A DNA stretch of 64,000 nt. Source: Cyathus striatus (lineage: Eukaryota > Basidiomycota > Agaricomycetes > Agaricales > Nidulariaceae). Location of the stretch: the NCBI GenBank assembly GCA_025738555.1, contig JAOVFP010000010.1, forward strand, positions 2,542,001-2,606,000, given 5' to 3'. The notes beneath the pieces were generated by a model that saw nothing but the letters and a program-made list of their open reading frames with translations, was not told the DNA's origin and searched no databases. The position numbers were made by a program, and so were the translations under genes. Below are positions 36,339 through 48,545 of this stretch, piece by piece; positions within the stretch are counted from its first letter, which is position 1, and each line of letters opens with the position of its first letter.

Positions 36339-38720
36339 ATGCTCGTTGACGAACGTCCTCGTTTCTCCAGACTTCGCGTTCTGGCATATATTGTAGCTGG
36401 GGCTGTATTGTATTCGATCCCGTTTACTCTCAAGAAGTTCGATGTTGCCTCGTGGGGTGGGGATTCCCTGGAATCCTTGGAGAATACTGCGGAAGTTGAG
36501 TTGCAGGAAGAGTTTAACTGGGACCATGTACATTTGCTTTTAAAGGTTCTAATGCGTTTCTTACGAAAGTGTTTACTCAACAGCTTCCGCCCAGCCACAA
36601 ACTGAACTGGAAGGACTGTTACCCAGGAAGACAATGCACGCGTCTCATTGTGAGCTTATCCGCAGTTCCTTGCGTCTGTTATGGTAATCCTGAAGACCTC
36701 AACAGGCACCGCTGAACTACTCCGAGCCAGAAGGCGACATCGTTGTCATCGCCCTCGTCCGAAAGCCCGCAGAGACACCTCCGGACTCGAAGGACTATCG
36801 AGGCCCTGTACTCTTCAACCCTGGTGGGCCAGGTGGAAGTGGGGTGGGCATGATCATCGAGCGCGGTGACGCCTTCTCGGCTATTCTGGGCCCGCAGTTC
36901 GATATCGTCGGGTTTGACCCGCGAGGTACGTCTTCCTCATCTATCATACATCGATGCTCATCTATTGATGTACTTCTGCAGGCGTTAGTCGTTCCACTCC
37001 CAAAGTCAGGTTTTTTGAGACGGATGCTGAGCAATCATTGTGGCAAGGTTCCGATCGTGAGGTTCTGAATACTACTGCTCTGCTTACTGAGCGCTGGGCG
37101 CGGGCAAAGATTGAAGGGCAGCTGGCAAAGGAACGGGATGAGACTGGCTATTTGAGGCATATCAATACTGACCATACTGCACGGGATATGCTTCACATTG
37201 TGAGGGCGCATGGGAGGGAGAAAATTCAGTACTGGGGTTTCTCGTACGTGCGCTGTTGTGGGAATGGTGATGATGCTAATGCGGCTTTTAGGTATGGTAC
37301 TGTTCTTGGGGCTGCATTTGCGTCAATGTTTCCTGTGCGTACGGCTATATGTGCTGGAAATGATGTTTGTTAACGGATCTCATTCCCCTAGGATAATGTT
37401 GAACGTCTCATCATTGACGGTGTAGTCGATTCGGAGAACTACTTCGCAAGTATGAATGTTCGATTGTCCATGACAGCAGAACGCTAACACGTTCCTTTAT
37501 AGCCCTCTGGTCCAATAATCTAATTGACGCGGATAAGGCTTATAAATCCTTCTTTGAAACATGTTCTAATGCTGGACCAGACCACTGTCCATTCTACGCT
37601 CCAACTCCCGAGGATATTGCTCAGAACCTTACCAAGATCCTAAACTCCATTCACAAGACGCCTGTACCAGTACGAACAGAAACCTCCTACGGGTTGCTCG
37701 ATTACGAGAGGTTGAGGTCTACTGTCTTTATGTCCATGTACAAACCATATGCTAGCTTCCCTCTCCTTGCGCAGGGACTTGCTGATTTTGTAGCAGGCAA
37801 TGCTACAACATTGTACAAAATTGGAGAGCAACCTGCCTTTCAATGTTCCTGTGGCTCCTCTCCGCGGGTAGTCCCATATGTGGACTTTGATGCAAGCATT
37901 GCGATTCGGTGCAATGATGGTGAAAAAGTCCCTGGCTCCTTGGAACACAGTGTAGACCACTATAACATGATGACCAAGATGTCGCAATGGGGTGAGATTT
38001 GGGTTAATGGTCGCGTTTTTTGTTCGTACGTACATGGACCAGTTCTAAGGGTCATCGTCGTCTGAACAACTCTGCAGAGGTTGGCCCGATTACCCCAAGA
38101 CGCACTTCCAAGGTATATTTAAGTAGAGCTAGCGTATCCGCCAGCTTATAACAATGCACCACAGGTCCATTTATCGGAAATACAAGCCATCCGGTCCTGT
38201 TGATTGGGAATACAGCTGGTACGAAGCGTTTCTGATTCTGTCTGCAGCTCTGCTTGACCAGAAGTGTATTAAGATCCGGTCACGCCGCTCTGGGCGTAAG
38301 TTTGGTTCTAAACCTACTTTCTGCGTCAATCTAACTTCTTTCATAGAGCAAAGAAAATGTCGCGCGGTTTCAAGGATTCAGTTGTGTTAACGCAAGATTC
38401 ACCAGGGGTCAGTGCAGCTGTTTGTCGATCATGAGGCTCTTTGATGAAACTTCACTCTGTAGCACTGTTCTTTGGTCGCTCCTTCGGTATGCACACAGAA
38501 GTACGTTCGCGAGTACTTCCAAGATGGCACATTACCCAAGCCGGGGACAGTGTGCCCAGTCGAAGAAGAGATCTTTTCTTCGACCCAGGGTAGTATACAC
38601 TCCTCGCAAGTGCAGTTATCAGAAGGACGGTCTGAGTTGGATAACAGCCTTCTTCAGGCTATCAGATCAATTAGTTTGTCCTATAGCATTCCAGCTGGGC
38701 CATTAGCAGTTCCGTGGTGA
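36339..38720 (+). CDS. TAP-like (tripeptidyl aminopeptidase, S33) alpha/beta-hydrolase, copy 1
   Basis: Twelve exons join without a frame error to 596 residues. The N-terminal membrane anchor or uncleaved signal is LRVLAYIVAGAVLYSIPFTL. Conserved order: NWKDCYPGRQCTRL, oxyanion VLFNPGGPGGSGV, FDIVGFDPRGVSRSTP, nucleophile elbow GFSYGTVLGAAFA (Ser), DGVVDSENYF, acid NTADPVTPL and His in DSPGHCS, then the TAP C-terminal domain (GTVCPVEEEIF). Expected to release N-terminal peptides, at the cell surface or in the secretory pathway. Introns are 42-60 bp. The second copy lies directly downstream with the same exon lengths. Confidence 0.9.
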
Positions 38721-38780
38721 TTGTAAATCTGTTCCATCGAATAAACTTATGGTACACCTCGTACCTGAACCATCCGATTT

Positions 38781-39000
38781 TCTATCGCAGACAAGTAATT
38801 CTCGATTACGCCGACAACGTCCCTCGGCCAGAGTCACTTCACCTGCCTCGTATCACGAAATCGTTACAAACCACATACAGATGCTCGCAAAATAAACAGG
38901 TATATTTCCTAAAGGCAACTGAATCCAGGAGTAATCCTTGATGGATAAAGAAGCGCAGCTGCGTGTGGCAAAGTTTGAAGCTGGACGGCGATAATCCGGG
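38781..39000 (+). pseudogene. Decayed fragment of gene X
   Basis: Two stretches match exon 3 of gene X. One, TTCTCGATTACGCCGACAAC, corresponds to the codons for ILEYADN. The other, CTGCGTGTGGCAAAGTTT, corresponds to LRVAKF. The piece between is shortened and no open frame remains. Its position between the two peptidase copies shows that the gene X plus peptidase pair was duplicated as a unit. Confidence 0.8.
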
Positions 39001-39186
39001 TGAGTCACGACCTGCAACAGCCAGAAGCCGTTCCATACATTTAGGTGTGAACCGTTCATGGGTTCAAGAATAGATCTGTCAATGTTTCTGGTACTGATCA
39101 ATCCCCAGCCAGATAAATACAGTCCTTTGTGTCTCGCAGACTTTGTTTCCCCATTTCTACTGATCATCCACAAGTGCTTAACTACG

Positions 39187-41589
39187 ATGCTCGCGGACAA
39201 ACCCCTTCGCTTCTCCAGGCTTCATATTCTAACGTACATTGCGGCTGGGGTTGTGCTATATTTGACTCCGTTCACCCTTGGAAAGCTTGATGCCGCTTTA
39301 TGGAATACGGCTGGATTGCCGTCTTCAACTGGCGATGCTGCGGAAGTAGGTTTGCAACAGCAATTTAGCTGGGACCAGGTACGTACACTTCAAAATTTCA
39401 AAGTACATCTTTCTAAAAGCAAGTGCTAAATAGGTTCCACCTAGCTATAAGCTGAACTGGAAAGATTGCTATCCAGGAAGACAATGCGCGCGTCTCATTG
39501 TGAGCTCATTCACGGTTCCTTGTGTCTACCATATTCATCCTGAGGACCTCAATATCTATAGGTACCATTGAACCACTATGAGCTTGAGGATGACATCGCT
39601 GTCATAGCTCTTGTCCGAAAGCCCGCCGATACACCATCTGACTCAGAGGATTACCGTGGCCCTGTACTATTCAACCCTGGGGGTCCAGGCGGAAGTGGAG
39701 TGGACATGGTCGTCGCGCGCGGTGACGCGTTCTCTGGTATTCTGGGCCCGCAGTTCGATATCGTCGGTTTCGACCCGCGTGGTGTGTTCCTCAGTTAGAA
39801 CTGTTGATAAACCATTCTCAGCGTATCGCTCCGCAGGTGTCGGGCGCTCTACACCACGAGCAACCTTCTTCGATACAGATGCTGAGCGTTCGCTATGGGC
39901 AGGTTCTGACCGTCGCGTGCAGAATACCTCTGCTCAGGTCACTGAGCGCTGGGCGCGAGCAAAGGTGGAAGGTCAGCTGGCGGCGGAACATGATGAGACC
40001 GGTTACTTGAGGCATATCAATACCGATCAGACTGCTCGTGATATGTTGCACATTGTAAGAGCACATGGGGGGGAGAAACTTCAGTACTGGGGCTTCTCGT
40101 AAGTGGACCGTCTTTGGATCGGAATGTAAGGATCGCTGACTGCCTTTTAGGTATGGCTCGGTTCTCGGGGCTGCATTCGCATCGATATTTCCTGTACGCA
40201 AATCTTCACCTTCTGCCAGTGCGCTACCCCCGATAACGCAACTCATACCTTCTAGGACAATGTTGGACGTGTCATCATCGATGGCGTGGTTGATGCTGAG
40301 AACTATTTTGCAAGTATGGATGCTCCGCTCGATTTGACAATACTGAACGCTGAGGCACATCCACACAGCTCTCTGGTCTAACAACCTAATGGACACCGAC
40401 AAGTCATTACAGTCCTTCTTTGACAGTTGCTCCAACGCTGGACCAGAACGTTGTCCATTCTATGCCCCGACCCCTGGTGATGTCGCTCGGAATCTCACTA
40501 AGATCCTCAACTCTATTCATAAGGCACCTATGCCAGTCCGAACCGAATCCTCATACGGGCTGCTCGATTATAACAAACTGAAGAGTGCCGTCTTTAATTC
40601 ACTGTATAATCCATACGCTGCCTTTCCTCACCTTGCACAGGGACTTGCCGATCTGGTAGCGGGTAACGCGACAGCGTTGTACAAAATGGAAGAGGAGCCT
40701 GTTTTCCAATGCGCATGTGGCATATCCTCAGATAAAATTCTGGACATAGACGAGGGGGTGCTGCGATTCGGTGTAATGATGGTAAAAGCATCTCTGGGTC
40801 CTTGGAAAGTACTGTAGATCATTACAACATGGTGACAAAGGAGTCGCAGTGGGGCGAAAATTGGGTTGTTACTCGCATTGCTTGCACGTACGGAGCAATC
40901 AATGTATCGCCACCGTCGTCTTAACGTGTCTTATCCTCACAGAGCCTGGCCCGACTTCCCAAAAACTCACTTCCAAGGTACGTGGGGTCACACTCAGTAC
41001 TGGCCCGTTGTAACAGTCCATCGTAGGCCCATTCCTCGGAAATACAAGCCATCCTGTCTTGTTGATTGGAAATACAGCTGGTACGGGTCGTTTCTGATCC
41101 TATTTGCAGCTCTGTTTGACTAGAAGCATATAAGATCCCGTAACGCCGCTTTGGGCGTAAGTTTGGTTTAATCCCACTGGTCTACGTCAGTCTAACTTCA
41201 TTAACAGGGCGAAAAAAATGTCTCGTGGTTTCAAGGATTCTGTTGTGCTAACACAAGATTCACCCGGGGTCAGTCCAAGTTGTCTGTTATCAGAGGCTGC
41301 TGTTATTTGACGACCGTTCGCCCTATAGCACTGTTCGATAGCTGCTCCTTCGGTATGCACACAGAAGTACATTCGTGAGTACTTCCTGAATGGAACTTTG
41401 CCCAAGGCGGGGACGGTCTGCCCAGTCGACGAAGAGATCTTTTCTTCGGCCAGGAGTAGCATACATGAGTCTTCCCAAGCATGGCTAACGGAAGGGCTAT
41501 CCGAGCTAGACAACGGCATTCTTCAATCCATCAGATCAATTAGTTTGTCCTATAGCATTCCAGCTGGGCCGTTAGCAGTTACGTGGTGA
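39187..41589 (+). CDS. TAP-like (tripeptidyl aminopeptidase, S33) alpha/beta-hydrolase, copy 2 with one-base frame break
   Basis: Paralogue of the preceding peptidase with the same exon pattern (66-, 220-, 262-, 43- and 58-nt exons preserved). N-terminal anchor LTYIAAGVVLYLTPFTL; VLFNPGGPGGSGV; FDPRGVGRSTP; nucleophile GFSYGSVLG; acid NTADPVTPL; His DSPGHCS; C-terminal GTVCPVDEEIF. In the long exon the frame is lost at a G run (40754-40758). One more G restores AAIRCNDG...DHYNMVTKESQWGENW and all later exons. This may be a sequencing deletion or a very young pseudogene; the intact splice sites and triad favour the first. Confidence 0.85.
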
Positions 41590-41681
41590 CTGTAAATCTA
41601 TTTCGTATATGATAAAAAGAATACTAAAAAATACATGGGTATAAATTGTGCTGCGCGTATATGTCCAAATGTCTTTAGCTA

Positions 41682-43328
41682 TCATTGCCGCATACGACGA
41701 CGAAGTGGTATATTTCTTTCAGTGGGCTCATAGTCGTCGTCGTCGAGAGAAATGTCGGTACCAAGATGGTCAATGGTTCGAGCGACGAAGGATGGGATAC
41801 GGTATTGGTCCGTCGTTACGCTTGGGTATTCAAGATCACTGCTCACATATGTCGAGCGTAGGTTCAATACTAGTCGGGAAACCATAGTAGAGGTTAACAT
41901 CTGACTGAAGGATGCCCCGACGGCCTTGATATCTTCTCGAGCCAGCTAGATCAAAGAGAAATTAATACGTACACCATCGCACAAAGTTAAAGAACACGTA
42001 CGAAGAAGAACAATGTATTTAATAAGTTCGCCGCAAAGATGGCGAAGAAATATAGAAGGCCATCGCGCATGAATATATGAATTGTGCTGGTGACAGAACG
42101 ACGGTTATTGCTATCTCGACATGTAAGATAAAACTTCGAAACGCACGGTGCACTATGAGAATATCTGAAGTATGTTCGCGTCCTCCATAGCGTGAGGAGT
42201 ACAATTACAAAATCCGTAGCCAGCGGCGTCACCCAAATTGCGGCTAGTATTCTATCAGTTCATTGACCTAGTGAACGAACGAAAGACTTACGAAAGATGC
42301 GGCTGGATCCAGTAAAGATACATCCTGCACGTCAATTAATACATGTGTATCCATGGTGAGGATATAATATTGCATACCAACAAATCCATCAGGTAAAGGA
42401 GCAGCTATCGGATCGGTTAGCTATATTTCACGAAGAACCATTGACGACTTACGAAAGCCAGTACTTATTCCAATAGAAGAAAAAGTAATTTGAGCGCACA
42501 GCAAGATCATTAGCCCAGCTAGAACTTTGTTGTTGCGGCTATATAAAGCGTATATACGAAAAATCATAATAACTAATGGAATATCATCGAATACTATAAT
42601 ACGTCACCAAATGAGCAGAGTCGCGTACGTTCACAGACTACAAATAGTTCTTTGAATAATTTATATTATGAATGAGTCGAAGTATTACACACCAGCGATG
42701 AGCCCAACAGTAGATGCGCCTTCGAAAGCGACAAATCGTTTGCATCTAATAAAATCTTAAGATATCAAGCGTCGCACCGGGTAAGATAGTATCTTACGCC
42801 TGTAACATGCGTTGATAAGTTGCTGAACAAGGACGGATGAACGAAACACTTACTTCTTTAGTCCATATTGGATCATGGAAAGCTAAAATATACCAAGACT
42901 GATCTTAAGAAACCCGAGAACAACTTACGCATACAAGTACTCACCATCTATGATGACTATGAACTGCAATGGCGTGACATATCTGTTTAACAAAAAGAGG
43001 ACAGTTGCCCCAGAAAATCTCTGCTTCCATATACGCTCGACCTGTATACTCGTTTAGTCTACGATAAATACGCTTTGCGATGCTGTTTTACCTCGTCTGG
43101 AAACGTCAAAACTGAGAAAATGTCAGTCTCGACTCGGATCCGGAAGCAAACTAGGGATTAAATGTACTATGGTCAAAGATCAACATAACAAATGCCGCAA
43201 GCTGGAAATATTTCCCAGCAGTCCTGATCAACTGTTAAATCGCGATGTGGTCGAGAACTAGAAATAAGAACTTACAAGTCGTTAACTGTAGTAGCAAGCT
43301 CATCTGCGGCGGTTAAGGTGAAAAACAT
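41682..43328 (-). CDS. DUF6533-type integral membrane protein, copy A
   Basis: Multi-exon membrane protein of a family expanded in agaricomycetes. Starts MFFTLTAADELATTVNDL. Exons then encode AGKYFQLAAFVMLIFDH, VLTFPDE, ERIWKQRFSGATVLFLLNRY-type text with TPLQFIVI, AFHDP, RFVAFEGASTVGLIAG, and a cytosolic tail ending SRLVLNLRSTYVSSDLEYP ... RRMRQ. The TFPDE/ERIW pair after the first membrane helix is the hallmark of DUF6533. Several introns of about 50-60 bp. Function unknown. Exon limits were read only by comparison with copy B. It converges with the peptidase gene. Confidence 0.65.
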
Positions 43329-44682
43329 CACTAAACCATTGCGTTTGTTGGAAAGAAAGAGAGAGGCGGGGGCGGCTCTAAGTATAGTGTGAGTCTCGGG
43401 ACTCGGAATGGTACCGTGGTACTGGAGGAGCAGGCATGTGTGGTCGTGAAACCCTGAACAAAATTTTAGGAGGACGTTAGCCGCAAGATCACGGAATGAT
43501 GTTTTCTGGACATGACGAGTTTGAAGCGAGTCGATATCACGATCATCGACCGCGGGACTTGCATTCGATCCGAATCTATTTCCAGACAAAACAAACAAGG
43601 GTTTTAGAAGTGGAGCCTTGGTACAAAAGCCTGACATGTGTCTCTTGCGACCTCTCGCTGCCCGCGAGACCTGTCATTTTCTGCTCAGCGCTCATTCTTC
43701 CTAATACACGGATACAATGATCCCATGTTCCTTTAACATATACGCAAGTATTCGATTTGGAGGTGAGAATAACATACTCGAGGCGTTCTAATTAAGGAAC
43801 ACACGTTGAATGGTGAGGGAACGGCGGATGAAACAAAACAGCGAGTCTGGACATACATACAGAAGGATAGAAGTGCAAAGAAAGAAGATTTACGCGTCGG
43901 ATGCTTCAGAACAAACATTCACACGACGAAGGCCGTTATACCGCACATCTTCTAATATTGTATTGAAGTTTTAAACATATGAAGTGTAAAGTATCTACAG
44001 GTAACCAAGGGTAACCTCAACGGCGAACGCTCTCCACTAGACACCACCTCCTAATCGTATAAGGCTCTTCGGGCTGATCTGACTGGCTGTGGGGTTTGCT
44101 TCCGTACTATGAGAACATCCCATTGGCCAAAGTTGGCCAAGCACCAGCGAGCGGCCTATGAGAGCGCATATAACTTCTCACACTGGTCTTCGCACCTAGA
44201 TTCTGTGTCAGAGTGATCTGGAGTGATGCAAGAGTGATGACCAGCGGTGACCTTTTCGTAACGCCCGGAAGACTTTTCAGATTCAAAATTTGCTCTTCGA
44301 AGCGATTACCGAACTACCCGAGGTTTCCCTGAGCAAAACCGGGAAGCTTCCGAAAAATATTTCCAACTGCGATTTATCTTAGAAGGTTTGTAAGGATACC
44401 TTTTCAAATGTTTCTGAATTTTGAAAGGAATGACAGAAATTCGGGTAGATAAACCCCTTTTCCTCTCTCAAACTCATTCGTTGGGTCAACTCTAAAGAGT
44501 TTAATCTTTTGAATTTATTTCAATTTCAACTTCTACACCAATAAGAATCGTACATCATCCTTGTCAAAAAATCACCAGGCTACGAGCAGGAACTTTTAGT
44601 TGAATATTCAATACATCCACTCGTCACTTAAATGTCCGAGCCAATGGGATTTGTGGCACGCTAAATACAGTGGGCCAACCAA
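43329..44682. other. Spacer between the two DUF6533 genes
   Basis: An in-frame upstream extension of copy A is open to 43637 but carries no family-like sequence. The rest has only short frames. It should hold the promoter of copy A and the terminator of copy B. Confidence 0.4.
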
Positions 44683-46451
44683 TCAGCATTTCGACTCTGA
44701 TTCTCCCACTGCTACCGGCGTTTCCTCATCGCAGATCCGCGTCGTATTTGAAGTAACAAGTACGCGCATGTGTACGTCATCAGCGTTCTCGTGGTGGCCT
44801 TTGTAATCGTAGTCGACAAATGGGAGCATATCAGCTCCTAATTCACGAATGGTGCGCGTCATCATCGACTCTGTCTGCAAGCTGGGATTGGTGTGATACC
44901 AAACAGGCACTGAGGGATCTGCTTCCGAGGGCACAACGGCGGCGGTCGACTTTAAATTTAACACAAGCCGCGAAACCATAGTCGCGGTTATCAGCTGGCT
45001 AAAAGAAGCGCCTATCGCTTTCAAGCCTTCGGGGGCAAGCTGAAACAAAACATTAGTTATTATTAATTTATTATTAGACAGGGAAGAAGCAGCGACGTAC
45101 GAAATACGTTAAAGTATTCATTAAGTTAGCAAGGAATATGGCCAGGAAGTACAGAGCACCGTCTCTTACGAAAACGTGCATTGTCCTAGAATTCGTATGA
45201 GACATTGAAATAAAACAAGAGTGAAATATTTCACGTACGGTGTACTTGACGGTCGTTTAAGATAATTACGCGTTCTCCAAATAGTAAGAATAAAAATACA
45301 AGTGTCCGTGACAAGGGGGGCAACCCAAATAGACGCTAATCAGACATGTGAACAAGGGAGATCAATCGTTACGATAGAAAATACTTACGAAATATCCTAT
45401 CAGACCCTGTAAAGATACAACCTACAAACAACAGGTTTAGTTCAAGTGCACAATATTATATATCGTCAGGTAGATCCTTACCAGTGAAACCAGGAGGAAG
45501 TGGGACAGCTAGGGAAAGCGTTAGACGATGTCGCGGACCTATGAATTGAAGAGCATATACGGAAACCAGTTGACAACCCCGCTGACGAAATGGCGATTTG
45601 TGCCGCCCATAGCACCATGAGAGAGGCTAATATAACCCAGTTGCGCCCCCAGAGAGCATAAACTCTCAATATCATGATTACTGTTCGGTGCGATTGATGA
45701 GGTCCGAGTTAAAATAATTTAGGAAGAGCCCTACATTCACAAACTAAGGTTGGTCAGCCCAAGTTAATTTATGACGGAGGGAATACTCACTGGCAATCAT
45801 GGCTACGGTGGAAGCACCCTCAAAAGCGACAAAGCGTTCACAGCTGCGGCTTGGTAAGGTCAATCGACCGATGTAACTATACGATGTAAAACCTACACCT
45901 GTAAGACTGTTTAGAGACAGCATTGCTTGTGGAATTGGACATGATACTCACAGCTTTGCTCCACCGTGGATCGTGGAATGCTAAGGATATTACGTTAGAC
46001 ACGAATATCCTTCATGCTCCAAACTTGACGCACCATCTAATATTACAATGAACTGAAGAGGAGTAATATAACGATTGAGTAAGAAAAGAATGGAGGCTCC
46101 AGATATTTGTCGTTTCCATATACGCTCGACCTAATTAGAAGAATATCGTAAGGGTTTTGTAAACGCTGGAGCTGGTCATAAGCGAACGCTCACCTCTTCC
46201 GGGAATGTTAATACTGTACGTCAATTCTCGTCAGTCCGGCATTCATAACGAAGAAATGAAAGAAGGAATACGCGACGCACTATGATCATACATTAGCATA
46301 ACGAACGAGGCCAGCTGGAAGAGCTTCCCTATCTGGCTGCAGAAAAAGGTATAGTCTCAGAACTGTGGAGCGGAAGAAGAGAAGTAACGACATACAGTTG
46401 GTGAGCAGCCATAGCGATAGCATCCTGAGGACTCAAAGTGGATGAGGACAT
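44683..46451 (-). CDS. DUF6533-type integral membrane protein, copy B
   Basis: Tandem paralogue of copy A in the same orientation. Starts MSSSTLSPQDAIAMAAHQL, then QIGKLFQLASFVMLMYDH, LTFPEE/VERIWKRQISGASILF, LLNRYITPLQFIVIL, AFHDPRWSKA, CERFVAFEGASTVAMIA, MILRVYALWGRNWVILASLMVLW, and the tail TMVSRLVLNLKSTAAVVPSEADP ending GESESKC. About seven hydrophobic segments are split by short introns. LRVYALWGRN is highly typical of basidiomycete DUF6533 proteins. Role unknown; receptor-like topology only. Confidence 0.72.
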
Positions 46452-48545
46452 CGCATGCAATGCAAAATTTCAACATGAGTCTATATAAATAGGTCGTTCC
46501 GCTTGTGCGACAGAAGGAGTTGTGGGATCCGGCTGCCCGATGTTATGTTACGACAGGGTGACAATTAGTATGAAACGAGGCTTGCAGGCTGAACGGTGAT
46601 TTGGTTCCCATCCCTCATTGAATAGGAGGTAAAATTAACATCGTCGGTGACATATGACATATGTGGTGGGCGCTTCTAAAATTGATAAACATATGCACGC
46701 GAGTGAAAATCGTCCTCTCCTGTCCACTGGTCGACGACCGCCCATAGTTACAACTACCCATTCATAGACAGGCTCGTTTCAATGAATTGAAAGGCCTCCG
46801 GCGTCTCAATGCAGATCGTTGGAGAGTGTATAAGTGGTATATATTGAGTTGAACGTTGAGGACTTAGGATCGCCGAATGGTACTGTACTGCCTCAGTATC
46901 CGAGTCCTGATCCCATTTCCACAACTGTCACGTTTCATAAGCCAAGCCAACACGAAGAGATCTTCATGAACAGGGTATCCCGGCGTCCAGTGATAAAGAC
47001 AATTATCTTCCATACTTCTCGATTCCGTCATTCTGAACATATGTGCAAGTTTTTACAGACTGAGACATATTGAAGACATATGAACAGTCCTTGCCTCTCA
47101 CGCTGTTTAGAAGTACTTCAGAAAGGAGAAAGGAAGACATTTACTGATAGCTTGCACGTGTAATCGTGAGCACCACACCCAGATGTTTTGAATAATTGCA
47201 GTAATAGAAGTCATTAACGTTCATACAAACCGTCAAAGGTATAGTTCAGGTCCCGAGGGCTCGTCGGAGTAAGTATGGGGTTCAACATTTAGATCGCTGC
47301 GCCCCTCACTTTACTTATCTTCGCGACATGGTACCTATTTTAATTTTTCCTATGTTAAGGGCGCTATGAAGGTAAAAAGGAAATAAACAATACTGGACTC
47401 TGAGCGTGTTGTTGTACATCCCAATGCGGTCGTTAGTTTGATTGAATGTTGACTGGATGCGGAACCCGTGAGTATACCGATGAGAGTCACAGTACATTCG
47501 ATCTGCTGAATGCCCTTGAAGGCCCCATATTGGCCCCATATGTGCGACTTTCAATTTTTAAAAGGACTTATTAAAAGACCTGAAAATTTCTGCAGAAGGA
47601 AGAGACCCCGAGGGAAATTGAGGACCTACATCTACGTCATGGTCGAGCGCGGTCGAGGAACTTTGCGGGGAACGCGAAGGGGCGGCGGAGAACTTGCAAG
47701 TTACAATTTTCAGCAGCTGCGGAGTGCGGAAAAAATCCGGACCGGATTTGGTTGATAATATTATGTAATACTATGTCACATCTCGGCAATTTCGGCATAG
47801 ATCGGCACTAGCCGCCTAACTTTTCAATCTATCTTGGCCTCTCAGCTCTTTCTTATTTACCACTTGTTTACTGAGATATAAGTAAGTGCATCCGCACAGG
47901 TTTTGAACTCGTTTTTTCTCTCCCACTACGAACATAGAGTCTTATCGTGCAATTTTGAAGCATAAAATTATTTTACTTATATGTTGGTGTTTCTCAATCA
48001 ACAAGTCTCCAAGGCACACACAATCTTCAAAAGGAATAGTGCTTCTTTATCATCACTGTGTCTCCGCGTTGGATATCCTTTCAGCTGCTACAGTCTACAA
48101 AGCACAATGCTCATCCAAGGACATGGTCTGGAGTCTGGACGAAGGATCATCGGGTCCATGAGAAGTGCTATCAGCAGATCGATAATTTGCGACGATAAGG
48201 GCAGTCGTTTGCAGTGCGTGTTGCGTTTGTGAATGGTTTCTGTTCGATTTTATCAGCCAGCCTTTGGCCATCGCGCTGTTATTGAAGCTGCAGATAAGCA
48301 AACTGAGAACTGTGAAACGTTGAAGGCTGAAACTGAAGTCCGATGGGATGGGACGAAATGCAACACATTACACGAGGACTATCATTATATAGCCGGCTTG
48401 ATGAGCGACCTCTTCGCGCGTGGATAATAGTCCATATGTGTGCGCCGGAATATTCATAACTAGCCGTTACTTAGCTGGGACGGTCCTTGACTACGAGCGC
48501 ATCCTGGTCGCTCTCCTCTATCTTCCAACTTGCGCGCACTGTCTA
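46452..48545. other. Intergenic stretch without recognised genes
   Basis: Short frames with no motif. Directly upstream of the methyltransferase start, a frame from 48420 is open but lacks family-like sequence. Confidence 0.4.

Noticed and set aside
38472..38720. Separate small gene at the end of TAP copy 1
   Set aside because: It is the last exon of the peptidase; the preceding exon ends DSPG and this one begins HCS, the catalytic-His motif.
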